In this document: piece after piece, positions 12,252 to 20,429 of the stretch
Numbering within the stretch: the first letter of the stretch is position 1
Layout of the letters: each line of letters starts with the position of its first letter
Virus record (IMG/VR): IMGVR_UViG_3300033141_003134
Coordinates: 36,860 to 63,263 of that record
Reading direction: 5' to 3' (one strand)
From: a virus
Length of the DNA stretch: 26,404 nucleotides
Notes under the pieces: generated by a model
What the model was told of the DNA's origin: nothing
The model's database searches: none
Seen by the model: the letters and a program-made list of their open reading frames with translations, nothing else
Program-made: the position numbers and the translations under genes

Positions 12252-12264
12252 AATATATAAAGGC

Positions 12265-12447
12265 ATGAAAAAAATAAATAGAAGAACCTTTCACCACATC
12301 ATAGCATTAATACTTGGTCTTGTCGGCATATATCTTCTTTGGGGTAAAGGCATTTTACTTGGGATTTTCTTTTTACTCTGGGCTAATAATATAGGACAGG
12401 GGCTTGACATGGAAAAGCAAATAAATGAATGGAGAAATAAAAAATGA
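12265..12447 (+). CDS. Small two-span membrane protein (holin-like)
   Basis: 60 residues. Hydrophobic segments at about 11-25 (IIALILGLVGIYLLW) and 28-42 (GILLGIFFLLWANNI) are joined by a short GKG turn, with a charged C-terminus (QINEWRNKK). This hairpin layout suits a class II holin or other small phage membrane protein. It is followed at once by a lipoprotein gene (ATGA overlap), a pairing seen with lysis genes, but the endolysin is on the other arm, so the role is uncertain. Confidence 0.6.
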   Translation: MKKINRRTFHHIIALILGLVGIYLLWGKGILLGIFFLLWANNIGQGLDMEKQINEWRNKK

Positions 12448-12674
12448 AAAAATACTTATTATTAATTCTATGTCTCTTTTTCACTGGCTGCGGTCCGGTA
12501 CTTTATTATCATCCAGAAAAATCCCCGCAGCAATTCGAAAAGGATAAATATGATTGCGAAATGGAAGCATACGCGCGTTCGGTAGCTAAAGGATTTCCGG
12601 GGAATCCTTTTATTGTCAATGAAGAATTTCACAGGTGTTTGAGATTAAAGCACGGGTGGTGTCCACAGGGCTGA
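12444..12674 (+). CDS. Small lipoprotein
   Basis: 76 residues. Signal sequence MKKYLLLILCLFFTGC with lipobox FTGC (Cys16 becomes the lipidated N-terminus), then a short mature chain with CEMEAYARS and paired Cys near the end (FHRCLRLKHGWCPQG). It resembles small Gram-negative outer-membrane lipoproteins and outer-spanin-like proteins. It indicates a diderm host. Confidence 0.75.
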   Translation: MKKYLLLILCLFFTGCGPVLYYHPEKSPQQFEKDKYDCEMEAYARSVAKGFPGNPFIVNEEFHRCLRLKHGWCPQG

Positions 12675-12821
12675 TGAAGCAGTTATCTGTAAAAATAAAA
12701 CTTAAAAGAATAAAACGAAACGATTCTTTGTTAACGATAATTAAAAAAAACTAATTCGGCAATAAAGTTTATTAATGACCATCAATTTGTGATTAAGGAT
12801 AATGGAAAAAGTAATTTATAA
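12674..12821 (+). pseudogene. Small gene split by an A-run frameshift
   Basis: The ATG at 12674 overlaps the previous stop (TGATG) and reads MKQLSVKIKLKRIKRNDSLL to TIIKKN, stopping at 12752. If one A is skipped in the run of eight A (12743-12750), reading continues as TNSAIKFINDHQFVIKDNGK to a stop at 12819. The joined 48-residue product looks like a single basic protein. The frame break may be a sequencing or assembly error, a decayed gene or slippage. Confidence 0.4.
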
Positions 12822-13056
12822 AAAAGTAAAGCCATCAAGTATTCTTAAGAAACTAGAATACATGGCAAAATCAAACTATTTTTTTGGCGGTCTAGACGAA
12901 GTAATACTGCAAGAACTATTGAAGGGTTTTAGGAAAGCCCCTGACGATAAGCCAGTGGAAGTACCGGAAAATTTGTTAAAGAAGTTGGATAAGTTTTACA
13001 GGAAATGTCGCAGGGCATTTAATAAAAGGAAAAATGAAAAAACTCCCCGACCCTAA
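12802..13056 (+). CDS. Hypothetical basic helical protein
   Basis: 84 residues, MEKVIYKKVKPSSILKKLEY through AFNKRKNEKTPRP. Mainly charged helices, very basic at the C-terminus. ATTAAGGATA precedes the ATG. It overlaps the sulfotransferase start by 23 bases. No family is recognised. Confidence 0.6.
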   Translation: MEKVIYKKVKPSSILKKLEYMAKSNYFFGGLDEVILQELLKGFRKAPDDKPVEVPENLLKKLDKFYRKCRRAFNKRKNEKTPRP

Positions 13057-14062
13057 AATTTGTTTGATCGGTGGCACCGGCCGCTGCGGTTCTTCTTTAT
13101 TAAAGAAGATATTCCAGCAACATCCCAAAGCTGCAGACACAGGTTTAAAAGAATGGCGCCTGCTTTCTGACCCCGACGGTTTGGCGGATTTCTATTCTAC
13201 ATTCCGAGAAAATTGGCACCCGCAACTCTGGGACATAAAGGTAAAGAGATTGGAACGCTTACTTAATGATTTAGGAAGAAACAATTTTATTACCGGGCCA
13301 TTAGGCAATATGTTTAAACGCACAGGACTATGGAAAAAATTCCCGGTCAAGATTATTCCCCGCTACGCTGAAATAAATATCTCAAAATATTGCCCGGTCT
13401 TTAAAGAGCTTTGCACTGATTTTATAAATGGTTTAAATACTTTTAAATATGAAGCCCGTTGGTTCGGATCCGAATTCTTAAAAAAACCAGAAATGTATTT
13501 CTGTTCACCACCACCTACAAACTCTAGCTTCCTTTCCTATATTATTGGAGAATTTTACAAGCAAATGGCAAATGGAGCATTGACCCGTCCAGACGAAGAA
13601 TTCTTTATTGATGATAATGCCTACAGCATTTTATGGTTTGATAAAATACTTCAGTTTCTTCCTGAAGCAAAACTGGTCCATATCTATCGTGACCCCCGCG
13701 ACGTAGTATGCTCTATGATAAAGCAGTCTTGGGCACCGTCAGATATGTTTAAAGCTGTTAAATATTATAAAGGCATAATGAACGCGTGGTTTCTTGTAAA
13801 AGAAAAGATACCGGCAGAATCATACATGGAGATTAAGTTTGAAAGTATTGTTGGTAAAGATGATTTACCATTTGGTTTACCGACTATAGGAAAGTTCTGG
13901 GGTATGCCCCCGGTAGAAGAAGTTTTTAAATTTAAAATCGATAGAGACAAAATGCACATCGACCAATGGCTTAATTTAAATAAATTCCAAAGAAGAACTA
14001 TAAATATTTTGTTAAAAGATGAAATAGCTAGATTAGGCTATAAAGTTTATAGATATCCATGA
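13034..14062 (+). CDS. PAPS-dependent sulfotransferase
   Basis: 342 residues. It moves a sulfuryl group from PAPS to an acceptor, here most likely a sugar. The 5'-phosphosulfate loop GGTGRCGSSL is at residues 13-22 and the 3'-phosphate motif YRDPRDVVCSM at 218-228. The strand MEIKFESIV near 265 matches the end of the fold. It belongs to the broad Sulfotransfer family rather than a named enzyme. Sulfotransferases are rare in phage genomes. It opens the glycan island, so the product may carry sulfate. AAAGGAAAA lies before the ATG, within the previous gene. Confidence 0.88.
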   Translation: MKKLPDPKICLIGGTGRCGSSLLKKIFQQHPKAADTGLKEWRLLSDPDGLADFYSTFRENWHPQLWDIKVKRLERLLNDLGRNNFITGPLGNMFKRTGLWKKFPVKIIPRYAEINISKYCPVFKELCTDFINGLNTFKYEARWFGSEFLKKPEMYFCSPPPTNSSFLSYIIGEFYKQMANGALTRPDEEFFIDDNAYSILWFDKILQFLPEAKLVHIYRDPRDVVCSMIKQSWAPSDMFKAVKYYKGIMNAWFLVKEKIPAESYMEIKFESIVGKDDLPFGLPTIGKFWGMPPVEEVFKFKIDRDKMHIDQWLNLNKFQRRTINILLKDEIARLGYKVYRYP

Positions 14063-14196
14063 AAGTAATTAATTCTACAAGTTTAGGCTTCCCTATCTTA
14101 GCTGTTGAGCGCGGGGACCCCGCAGTCCCTGCGCGCCTTAAACATTTGCTTGTATATAAATACCATGAGATAATTGCTATTAAGCGTAAGTGGTAA
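14059..14196 (+). CDS. 45-residue protein overlapping the sulfotransferase stop
   Basis: MKVINSTSLGFPILAVERGD through IIAIKRKW. The start overlaps the sulfotransferase stop (ATGA), which supports coupled translation. Mixed strand/helix with a basic end; no family is recognised. The centre coincides with a GC-rich palindrome. Confidence 0.5.
   Translation: MKVINSTSLGFPILAVERGDPAVPARLKHLLVYKYHEIIAIKRKW
14109..14134 (+). repeat. GC-rich palindrome (REP-like) inside a small gene
   Basis: GCGCGGGGAC (14109-14118), loop CCCGCA, GTCCCTGCGC (14125-14134): a 10-bp stem with one G-U in the plus-strand RNA. Its GC content stands out against the surrounding AT-rich DNA. Only one copy is seen in the window. 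Confidence 0.55.
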
Positions 14197-14200
14197 AGAT

Positions 14201-14266
14201 TTGAAGGTGGTTCATAAAGTAAAGATGATGTTTAACGGAACAATATTTAGAGCAAGGATAACATGA
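14201..14266 (+). CDS. Possible 21-residue peptide
   Basis: From TTG at 14201 the frame reads LKVVHKVKMMFNGTIFRARI plus T and ends overlapping the next start (ATGA). GGTAAAG lies upstream. The overlap is the only support; a shorter start at the ATG ATG pair is possible. Confidence 0.25.
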   Translation: MKVVHKVKMMFNGTIFRARIT

Positions 14267-15111
14267 AGAAAAAAATATTAATATTAGGTAGCGGGTATAT
14301 CGGCACAAAGCTTGCAGCCAAGTTGAATCTGGATTGTTACATCACCAGTAAAAGAATAAATAATTATTATGACGCTGAAAAGATATTTGAAGAAGTAAAA
14401 CCCGATATAGTAATTAACGCTATTGGCGTAACCGGCGATCCTAACGTAGATGCTTTAGAGGAAATAAAAGATAAGACTTTATTCAGCAATACTTATATAC
14501 CTATATTATTAGCCGAGCTTTGTTTTAGGACAAATACAAAACTTATCCATATAAGCAGTGGTTGTATATTCCATACAAAATCAATGCCCATAGATGAAAG
14601 ACGAGCCCCAGACTTCTTGGACCTGTTTTATTCAAGGACAAAGATATATTCTGAAAGTGCATTAAGCGTTTTAATAAATCTTAAAAGAAATATATTAGTT
14701 ACTCGCATACGCATACCGCTTGACGACACCCCTCACCCTAAGAACATATTGACCAAGCTCATTAAATATAAAAAAGTAATCGCTGTAGCGAATTCAGTAA
14801 CTTACATACCAGACTTCATTGAAGGCCTGCGTGTTTTGATTATTAAAGATGCTAGGGGTATCTGCAATCTTGTCAATGAAGGCGCTTGTTTATATCCTGA
14901 ATTATTAGATGTGTATAAAAAACATGTACCTGATTTTAAATATGAGATAATGCCTTGCAACGAATTAAAGCTTACCCGCACCAATGTATTATTGTCTACA
15001 AAGAATATAGCAAGTGTTGAACATAAAATGAGAAACATCAAAGATGTCTATGATGAATGCGTTAAACAATATGTGTTTAAAAACGTAAAGTACAAAAAGG
15101 AGCAGAAATGA
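14263..15111 (+). CDS. RmlD/UER-type 3,5-epimerase/4-reductase-like protein
   Basis: 282 residues, extended short-chain dehydrogenase family. The Rossmann motif GSGYIG is at 9-14, SSGC at 98-101 and the catalytic YSRTK (Y123, K127) fits YxxxK. The stretch NAIGVTGDPNVDALE closely resembles the plant NRS/ER and UER group, which epimerises and reduces 4-keto-6-deoxy nucleotide sugars to rhamnose-type sugars. It would act on the product of a 4,6-dehydratase such as the gene at 18357. The exact sugar is not determined. It starts with an ATGA overlap and ends in ATGA with the next gene. Confidence 0.8.
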   Translation: MKKKILILGSGYIGTKLAAKLNLDCYITSKRINNYYDAEKIFEEVKPDIVINAIGVTGDPNVDALEEIKDKTLFSNTYIPILLAELCFRTNTKLIHISSGCIFHTKSMPIDERRAPDFLDLFYSRTKIYSESALSVLINLKRNILVTRIRIPLDDTPHPKNILTKLIKYKKVIAVANSVTYIPDFIEGLRVLIIKDARGICNLVNEGACLYPELLDVYKKHVPDFKYEIMPCNELKLTRTNVLLSTKNIASVEHKMRNIKDVYDECVKQYVFKNVKYKKEQK

Positions 15112-16391
15112 AACGAATCACTATTCTTTCAAATTTTCTTTCTTACGACAAAAAGTATTCATTATGTAATGTAGTAGCCGAGCAAATCAGGATGCTTAAA
15201 AGAAACAATTATCCGGTTAAAGTAATTGTTTGCGATGGTTTTACACCGGAAGATCCTTACACTGAAGATATTTTGCAGTTTATACCTAATGTCCGCGTAT
15301 ATAACGAGATTAAACGTGACGACACATGGGAAAAAGACATAGAAGAAACTGAAAAGAGGCTTTATGCATTATTAAAGGATACTGATACCGTTTTATCTCA
15401 TGATCTTATTTACCAGCCGGCTTATTTTAAATTAAACATTGCAGCAAGGCAAATCGCGGAAAAACTCCCTAAGCTCCAATGGCTTCATTGGATTCATTCC
15501 GCTACTACACCTATGATATTAAATAGCTCACAGGATTATCTTGATACAATAAAAAGGCGTTTTCCAAGAAGCTTCGTAATTTACCCTAATTCATTCGAAA
15601 TACCGAGAGTCGCAAAAAATATGGGCTATGAAGAAGATCAGGTCAAGGTAGTGCACCACGCAACTGACCCGGCAGACTTTTTTGATTTCCATGATATAAC
15701 AAAAAACCTAGTTGAAGAAAAAAATATTTATTCAGCAGATGTTATTGGTTGTTACCCTTTAAGATTGGATAGAGGCAAGCAGCCTGAAATGGTAATCAAA
15801 ATATTTGATGCTATTAAAAAATTAGGTAGATCAATACGGCTTGTGATCTGCGACTTTCATTCAACTGGCGGTGATAAAGTTAATTATAGAAGGGAGTTAA
15901 AGGAATTGGCAATTGATAAAGGATTTAATCCGAGCGAACTAACTTTTACTTCTGATATAAGCGCTGAATGCTCTCATGGCGTCCCGAGAAAAGTGGTAAG
16001 AGATTTAATGCTTATTTCTAATCTTTTTATTCTACCTTCGCGCTCAGAGACCTATTCCCTTGTAGTGCAGGAAGCCGGGCTGTGCGGGAACTTGCTTTTA
16101 CTTAATTATGATTTTCCGCCGATGCGTTCTATTTACGGCTCTGCTGCGCTGTATTCTAAGTTTTCTTCAAATATTAATATTAACGATGGCATGGACGGCA
16201 ATACTGATACGCAATATCAGCCTAATTTTGAGGCATATGCTCACGATCAGGCATTGCGCATATGTTATCATCTTGACCACGATAGGAGTTTAGCCATGCG
16301 GACAATGTTGCGTAAGAAACGTAACCCACAGGCAATATTCAGAAACCAGTTAGAGCCATTATTTTATAAGGATATGGATAAATGGAGTTAA
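15108..16391 (+). CDS. GT4-like glycosyltransferase (GT-B fold)
   Basis: 427 residues. It transfers a sugar from a nucleotide donor. The C-terminal donor domain carries PSRSETYSLVVQEAG, an EX7E motif typical of GT4 retaining enzymes, preceded by CYPLRLDRGKQPEM (the usual start of the second Rossmann domain). The N-terminal half (DTVLSHDLIYQPAYFKLNIA, WLHWIHSAT) resembles the acceptor domain. AAAGGAGCAGAA gives a strong SD. Acceptor and donor are unknown. Confidence 0.85.
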   Translation: MKRITILSNFLSYDKKYSLCNVVAEQIRMLKRNNYPVKVIVCDGFTPEDPYTEDILQFIPNVRVYNEIKRDDTWEKDIEETEKRLYALLKDTDTVLSHDLIYQPAYFKLNIAARQIAEKLPKLQWLHWIHSATTPMILNSSQDYLDTIKRRFPRSFVIYPNSFEIPRVAKNMGYEEDQVKVVHHATDPADFFDFHDITKNLVEEKNIYSADVIGCYPLRLDRGKQPEMVIKIFDAIKKLGRSIRLVICDFHSTGGDKVNYRRELKELAIDKGFNPSELTFTSDISAECSHGVPRKVVRDLMLISNLFILPSRSETYSLVVQEAGLCGNLLLLNYDFPPMRSIYGSAALYSKFSSNININDGMDGNTDTQYQPNFEAYAHDQALRICYHLDHDRSLAMRTMLRKKRNPQAIFRNQLEPLFYKDMDKWS

Positions 16392-16404
16392 GGAGGTGAT
16401 TTGA

Positions 16405-16572
16405 ATGGCAAAGATAAAATACATTATTTTAAAATATGGTTGGGGCAGTGATTTAGAAGATCTTATAAAGAATAAAATAATTAGTAGTTATTCAGATGGA
16501 GTTGACACAATCGTTGCTCGATACGGTGTTAATAAAACAACGCTGAAAAAACTTTTAAAAGAAGAAAAATAA
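16405..16572 (+). CDS. 55-residue helix-turn-helix-like protein
   Basis: MAKIKYIILKYGWGSDLEDL through TTLKKLLKEEK. The part SDGVDTIVARYGVNKTTLKK fits a resolvase/transposase-type helix-turn-helix (IVARYGVNKTTLKKLL), so a small DNA-binding role is possible. An almost perfect SD (AAGGAGGTGAT, 16390-16400) sits 4 nt before the ATG, marking it as efficiently translated in the middle of a glycan operon. Confidence 0.6.
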   Translation: MAKIKYIILKYGWGSDLEDLIKNKIISSYSDGVDTIVARYGVNKTTLKKLLKEEK

Positions 16573-16585
16573 AAAAGGAGGGGTT

Positions 16586-16843
16586 ATGAAATTATCATTT
16601 TTGATAATCATTTGTATTTCATTGTTGGTTATGGTTGGTTGTGCAGCTACTAAAGCTACCATTGCTGATATCAAGGCAGACCCGGAAGGTTTTAAAAACG
16701 AAGCACAGGATATAACTACTGGGATAGGTACTGCTTTTCCGCTTTTACCAACCGCAGCCGGTGTAGGTATTGGTTATGGTATAGCATTTTTAAGACGACT
16801 CTATGTTAATTTAAGAAAGAAAAAAGCTGAATTAAGTAAATAA
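16586..16843 (+). CDS. Small lipoprotein with glycine-rich membrane segment
   Basis: 85 residues. Signal MKLSFLIIICISLLVMVGC ends in lipobox VMVGC (Cys19). A second hydrophobic, glycine-rich segment (AFPLLPTAAGVGIGYGIAFL) follows and the C-terminus is basic (RKKKAELSK). This organisation is common among small phage lipoproteins. AAAGGAGGGGTT precedes the ATG. It may be a membrane or superinfection-exclusion factor (inference). Confidence 0.65.
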   Translation: MKLSFLIIICISLLVMVGCAATKATIADIKADPEGFKNEAQDITTGIGTAFPLLPTAAGVGIGYGIAFLRRLYVNLRKKKAELSK

Positions 16844-16845
16844 TT

Positions 16846-17031
16846 ATGCCCGTAAAAAAATGTAACAACGGAAAGTACCAAATTGGAAATGGCCCCTGTG
16901 TTTTTGGTACGCAAGAAAAAGCGCGGAAAGCATACAGGGGCTATTTGTTCCAAAAACATGGAGCAAGAGCTTCTGAAATGGAAGGTGTGGATATTCCTGA
17001 TAATTTAGGAGAAGAAGAAAATGTTAGATGA
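16846..17031 (+). CDS. Phage small protein with GNGPC motif
   Basis: 61 residues, MPVKKCNNGKYQIGNGPCVF then GTQEKARKAYRGYLFQK. The pattern K(Y/W)xIGNGxCxF...KAxxAYxxYL recurs in phages as a stand-alone small protein or as the end of virion proteins. The function is unknown; a compact two-Cys fold is likely. It overlaps the next frame by 11 bases. Confidence 0.65.
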   Translation: MPVKKCNNGKYQIGNGPCVFGTQEKARKAYRGYLFQKHGARASEMEGVDIPDNLGEEENVR

Positions 17032-17300
17032 CATTTGTAAAAAAATCAAAAAAGTTTTGAAATTAGAAAAAGGTGGTATTTATGCTTTTAAAACCGAAGG
17101 TTTAGATATAGAGACAGCTAACAATATTGTTGAAATATTTAGAGATAGATTTAATATAGATATTTTCTTTTTTTCTTCAGGGCGATGGTGATATAAGCCC
17201 ATTAAATCCAAAAGATTTAAAAGATTTTATTATAAAAATAGTAAATAGTAGCATAAAAGAAAATTCTATTATTAGAGGAATAATTAAAAAAAATGGATAA
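17021..17300 (+). pseudogene. Small gene with a frameshift in a T7 run
   Basis: From the ATG at 17021 the frame reads MLDDICKKIKKVLKLEKGGI through RFNIDIFFFSSGRW and stops at 17189. Skipping one T of the seven-T run (17168-17174) joins it to a frame that continues LQGDGDISPLNPKDLKDFII to a stop at 17298, overlapping the next start. The joined product of about 91 residues reads smoothly (beta strand, GDGD turn, helix). It may be a broken gene, a sequencing error, or programmed slippage. Confidence 0.45.
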
Positions 17301-18066
17301 TACTTTTTCAATTATAATCCCAACGCACAATCGGCCAGAGAAAGTTGTGCGTGCAATTAATTCAGCGCTGACTCAAACCTATGGCAATCTTGAAGTAATC
17401 GTCGTTGACGATGGTTCTTGGAATTCGCTGAAAGAAAAGGACACTTTTACTGAAATAAAGAAGCTACAAAGACCGCATGTACCATTAACTTATGTACGCC
17501 AAGTCCGCCAGCAAAGATTGATTGCTCGTAATGCCGGCATGAGATTAGCACGGTACGAATGGATAGTTTGGATGGACGATGACGACGAACTGCGACCTTC
17601 TTATCTTGAAGAATTTAATAAAATAATAAATAAATATCCTGAATTTCATGTCTTTGGTTGTGATGTGCAGTTCTACAAAATCATAGACGGTAAAGAAAAA
17701 TATTTGCGCACGATGAAGTGTCCTTTTTTGGGCCCTAGGGGTGGTCCGGCCAATTTAGAAAAACCTTTCGCGACTTTTCCTCATTTTAGATCAGGTTGTA
17801 TAACTACTGGTCAATTTATTTTTAGAAAAGAAGATTTGAGCGTTGTTGGTTATTTACCGCACACTCACCTTTATGGTGATTTCGCTATTGCGTCGGGGAT
17901 CCCGGGGTATGGTTGGGTTGATCCGCAACCACCACGATTCCCAAAGAAACGTGTTCAGGTGATGGGTAATCCTTGGGGCGAAGATTTCTATATGTTTTAT
18001 AAATTAACGAGGCATTTTAATGTGGTCCCGATCGAAATTTACCTTTATAAGAAAAATTGCCGCTAA
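17293..18066 (+). CDS. GT2-family glycosyltransferase
   Basis: 257 residues. N-terminus FSIIIPTHNRPEKVVRAINS with VVDDGS at about 37-42 marks a GT-A fold. The metal-binding WMDDDDE is near 93-99 and the predicted acidic motif GNPWGEDFYMF is near the end. It makes an inverting glycosidic bond from a nucleotide sugar. The GED motif is uninterrupted here, in contrast to the intein-bearing GT2 at 25709. The next gene overlaps its 3' end by 47 bases. Confidence 0.85.
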   Translation: MDNTFSIIIPTHNRPEKVVRAINSALTQTYGNLEVIVVDDGSWNSLKEKDTFTEIKKLQRPHVPLTYVRQVRQQRLIARNAGMRLARYEWIVWMDDDDELRPSYLEEFNKIINKYPEFHVFGCDVQFYKIIDGKEKYLRTMKCPFLGPRGGPANLEKPFATFPHFRSGCITTGQFIFRKEDLSVVGYLPHTHLYGDFAIASGIPGYGWVDPQPPRFPKKRVQVMGNPWGEDFYMFYKLTRHFNVVPIEIYLYKKNCR

Positions 18067-18364
18067 AATACGTAGTTTTTGGTCAAAAAAGGCTCCAGTA
18101 GAGGGCAAAAAAGAGCAAATTGACCCTGAAGTGGTTAAAAAAGCGATAAAAGTAGCCAAAAAACAGGTAAAATATAAGAATTATAAGGCAAAAGACATAT
18201 TAAAGTACTTTGGAAAATTGATTTCCGGCGGTGATGGAACGTGCAATGTATGTGGTAAAGATATATTAAAAAACAACGCGAAGCAGACAGTGTATTATTG
18301 TAGTAAAGATTGCAGACGCGCTAGGCACAATAAGGTGCGGGTACAGGGGGTAACAAATGGATAA
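18020..18364 (+). CDS. Zinc-ribbon protein of unknown role
   Basis: 114 residues. After a basic N-terminal half (IRKIAAKIRSFWSKKAPVEG) a zinc motif TCNVCGKDILKNN and YYCSKDCRRARHNKVR (CxxC...CxxxC) appears at about 85-110. It overlaps the GT2 gene by 47 bases; ACGAGGC lies before the ATG. Single zinc ribbons of this type occur in RNA- or DNA-binding phage proteins. A start further in is possible, as the N-terminal part overlaps another gene. Confidence 0.55.
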   Translation: MWSRSKFTFIRKIAAKIRSFWSKKAPVEGKKEQIDPEVVKKAIKVAKKQVKYKNYKAKDILKYFGKLISGGDGTCNVCGKDILKNNAKQTVYYCSKDCRRARHNKVRVQGVTNG

Positions 18365-20429
18365 ACATGTAAGTTCACCTACATCAAGCTATACCAGTTC
18401 TTCTATTCAAACAAGATCACTTTTGACGGGAGTTAGTGGGTTCGTAGGAAGTCATTTGGCAGAATATTTATTGTCTCAAGGCGAAGAAGTGCACGGTATT
18501 AAGCGCTGGCGCTCACCATTAAAGAATATTAGTCACATTTTACCTAAAATAACTTTACACGAAGCTGATTTATTAGAGAAAGATTCTTTAACTAAAGTAA
18601 TAAAGGAAGTCAAACCAGATTTCATTTATCATTTGGCTGCTCAAAGTTATGTACCTTATTCTTTTACTGCACCGGATTTAACTATGGCTGTTAATGCCGG
18701 TGGGACACAGAATCTATATGAAGCAATCATACAATCAAAAGTTAAATCTATTAAGAGAATACATTTTGTATCTTCCAGTGAAGTATATGGTCAAGTGTCT
18801 AAACAAGATGTACCCATAAAAGAAACACAAGCCTTTAACCCTCAATCCCCTTATGGGGCCAGCAAGGCTTCTGCTGATACTATTAGCAAAATGTTTTTTG
18901 ATGTATATGGTTTACCTATTATAAGGACACGGGCGTTTACGCATAGTGTTAGTAAGTGGACACCTGTTATTTTACGTGATTCTATTAGTGGCTTAATAGA
19001 TATAAAATATATTTCTGAAATTAGGCAAAAGCAAAAAACCGGTGGTTATTTATCAGGTAAGATGTTAGATAATGATACACAAATATGGGATATGACCCGT
19101 CATAATTTAGAGGTATGGAATGATAGGTGTTGGACTAAAATAAAACATCTTTCTTGCCACCCTATAAAAAATAATAAATTATTAGAAATATCCTGTAGGC
19201 AAGGAGTAGTTGATGCTACTGATAATCATTCAATTATAAATAATAAAAATGAGCCAATTCAAGCAAGTTCTTTAAAAAATAAAGATAAAATAAAAATTAC
19301 TAAATTACCAAAAGTTGAAAAAACAATTATCCCAGAAGAATTAGCATGGCTATATGGTCTCTTTGTTGCAGAAGGAACAGTAACTAATGGAAAATTAAAA
19401 ATATCAAATAAGAATATTGATTTATTAAAAAAATGTAAAAGAATATTTTTACAATATTTAGCCATAGATAGTACAATTGATTTTTATGAAAAAGAATCTA
19501 TATATACTTTAAGAATAAGAAAACCTTTTGAAATTTCAAAAAGATTTTATAAAGATTGTTATGCTAGTGATAAAAATAAAAAAATACCTCAAATTGTACT
19601 TAATGCTAAAAAAGAAATTAAAGTTGCTTTTTTAGAAGGTTATAATTGTGGCGATGGAGATAATAATAACAACGTTTGCAGTAAATTTTATAGATTTAAG
19701 ACAAAATCACCTATTTTAGCTTTAGGTTTATGTTGTTTTATAGAAACAGTTTTGAATGTAAAGTACAAAATACATGTTGAACATAGAAAAGATAATCGTT
19801 ATTTTGAAATTAGAGCGTTATCTCAAACTAATTATTCAGGATCAGAACATAAAAAGGCTAAAAATAAAAATCATTTTTTAAAACCTGATAATGAAATAGT
19901 TAAAATTACTCAATTAAAATACTCTGACGAAGTATGGGATTTTGAAACAGAAAATCATTGGTTTCATGCAGGAATTGGAGGTAATATCGTACACAACACG
20001 GGACCTAGACGCGGTGAAGTATTTGTTGTATCAGCCTTCGCCAAACAAATAGCAGAGATTGAAGTAGGTAAGAAAAAAGAGCCTACAATTGAAGTAGGCA
20101 ATCTTGAATCTATTCGCACATTTATGGACGTTAGAGATATTGTTAAAATTTATTATGAATTAATTAGAAAAGGTAAGCCCGGAGAAGCATATAACATTGG
20201 CGGCAATACCACTATGACAATAGGTGGTATGCTTAACAAACTTCTTTTATTAAGCGATATTTCTATTATACCAGTAGAAAAAAGAAATTTACTTAGAAAA
20301 GCAGATGTTACTTTGCAAATTCCAGATCTTACTAAGCTGAACAAATTAATAACATTCGACCCATCAATCTCCTTCGAAAAAACTCTCTCGGATATCTTGG
20401 AATATTGGAGAAAAGAGGTAAGAAAATGA
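18357..20429 (+). CDS. GDP-mannose 4,6-dehydratase-like enzyme with in-frame intein
   Basis: 690 codons: an extended SDR enzyme of 339 residues interrupted by a 351-residue intein. N-extein: Rossmann TGVSGFVG (24-31), HLAAQSY (92-98), SSSEVYG (139-145) and YGASK (Y166, K170), ending RTRAFTH (196). C-extein resumes TGPRRGEVFVVSAFAKQIAE, so splicing restores the conserved RAF(T/N)HTGPRRGE motif of the GDP-mannose 4,6-dehydratase / NDP-sugar epimerase group. The enzyme would make a 4-keto-6-deoxy sugar, the substrate of the UER-type and RfbH-type enzymes nearby. AGGGGGTAACAA precedes the ATG. The first ~20 residues are Ser-rich and may not all be native. Confidence 0.9.
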   Translation: MDKHVSSPTSSYTSSSIQTRSLLTGVSGFVGSHLAEYLLSQGEEVHGIKRWRSPLKNISHILPKITLHEADLLEKDSLTKVIKEVKPDFIYHLAAQSYVPYSFTAPDLTMAVNAGGTQNLYEAIIQSKVKSIKRIHFVSSSEVYGQVSKQDVPIKETQAFNPQSPYGASKASADTISKMFFDVYGLPIIRTRAFTHSVSKWTPVILRDSISGLIDIKYISEIRQKQKTGGYLSGKMLDNDTQIWDMTRHNLEVWNDRCWTKIKHLSCHPIKNNKLLEISCRQGVVDATDNHSIINNKNEPIQASSLKNKDKIKITKLPKVEKTIIPEELAWLYGLFVAEGTVTNGKLKISNKNIDLLKKCKRIFLQYLAIDSTIDFYEKESIYTLRIRKPFEISKRFYKDCYASDKNKKIPQIVLNAKKEIKVAFLEGYNCGDGDNNNNVCSKFYRFKTKSPILALGLCCFIETVLNVKYKIHVEHRKDNRYFEIRALSQTNYSGSEHKKAKNKNHFLKPDNEIVKITQLKYSDEVWDFETENHWFHAGIGGNIVHNTGPRRGEVFVVSAFAKQIAEIEVGKKKEPTIEVGNLESIRTFMDVRDIVKIYYELIRKGKPGEAYNIGGNTTMTIGGMLNKLLLLSDISIIPVEKRNLLRKADVTLQIPDLTKLNKLITFDPSISFEKTLSDILEYWRKEVRK
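18945..19997 (+). mobile_element. Intein with LAGLIDADG endonuclease (351 residues)
   Basis: Residues 197-547 of the dehydratase gene. It starts at Ser (SVSKWTPVILRDS, block A), has block B VVDATDNHSI (TxxH), two LAGLIDADG helices (LAWLYGLFVAEGT and VAFLEGYNCGDGDNN, blocks C and E), block F EVWDFETENHWFHAG and ends GNIVHN before Thr+1. All residues for class 1 splicing (Ser1, block-B His, penultimate His, Asn, Thr+1) are present, so it is probably active. The DNA is visibly more A-rich than the flanking exteins, a sign of separate origin. The homing endonuclease would cut intein-free alleles of the same gene. Confidence 0.93.

Noticed and set aside
12030-12266. Minus-strand frame with GGRESNPR
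   Set aside because: This peptide is a well-known artefact of reading tRNA/tmRNA 3' ends backwards; here it overlaps the tRNA-like element.
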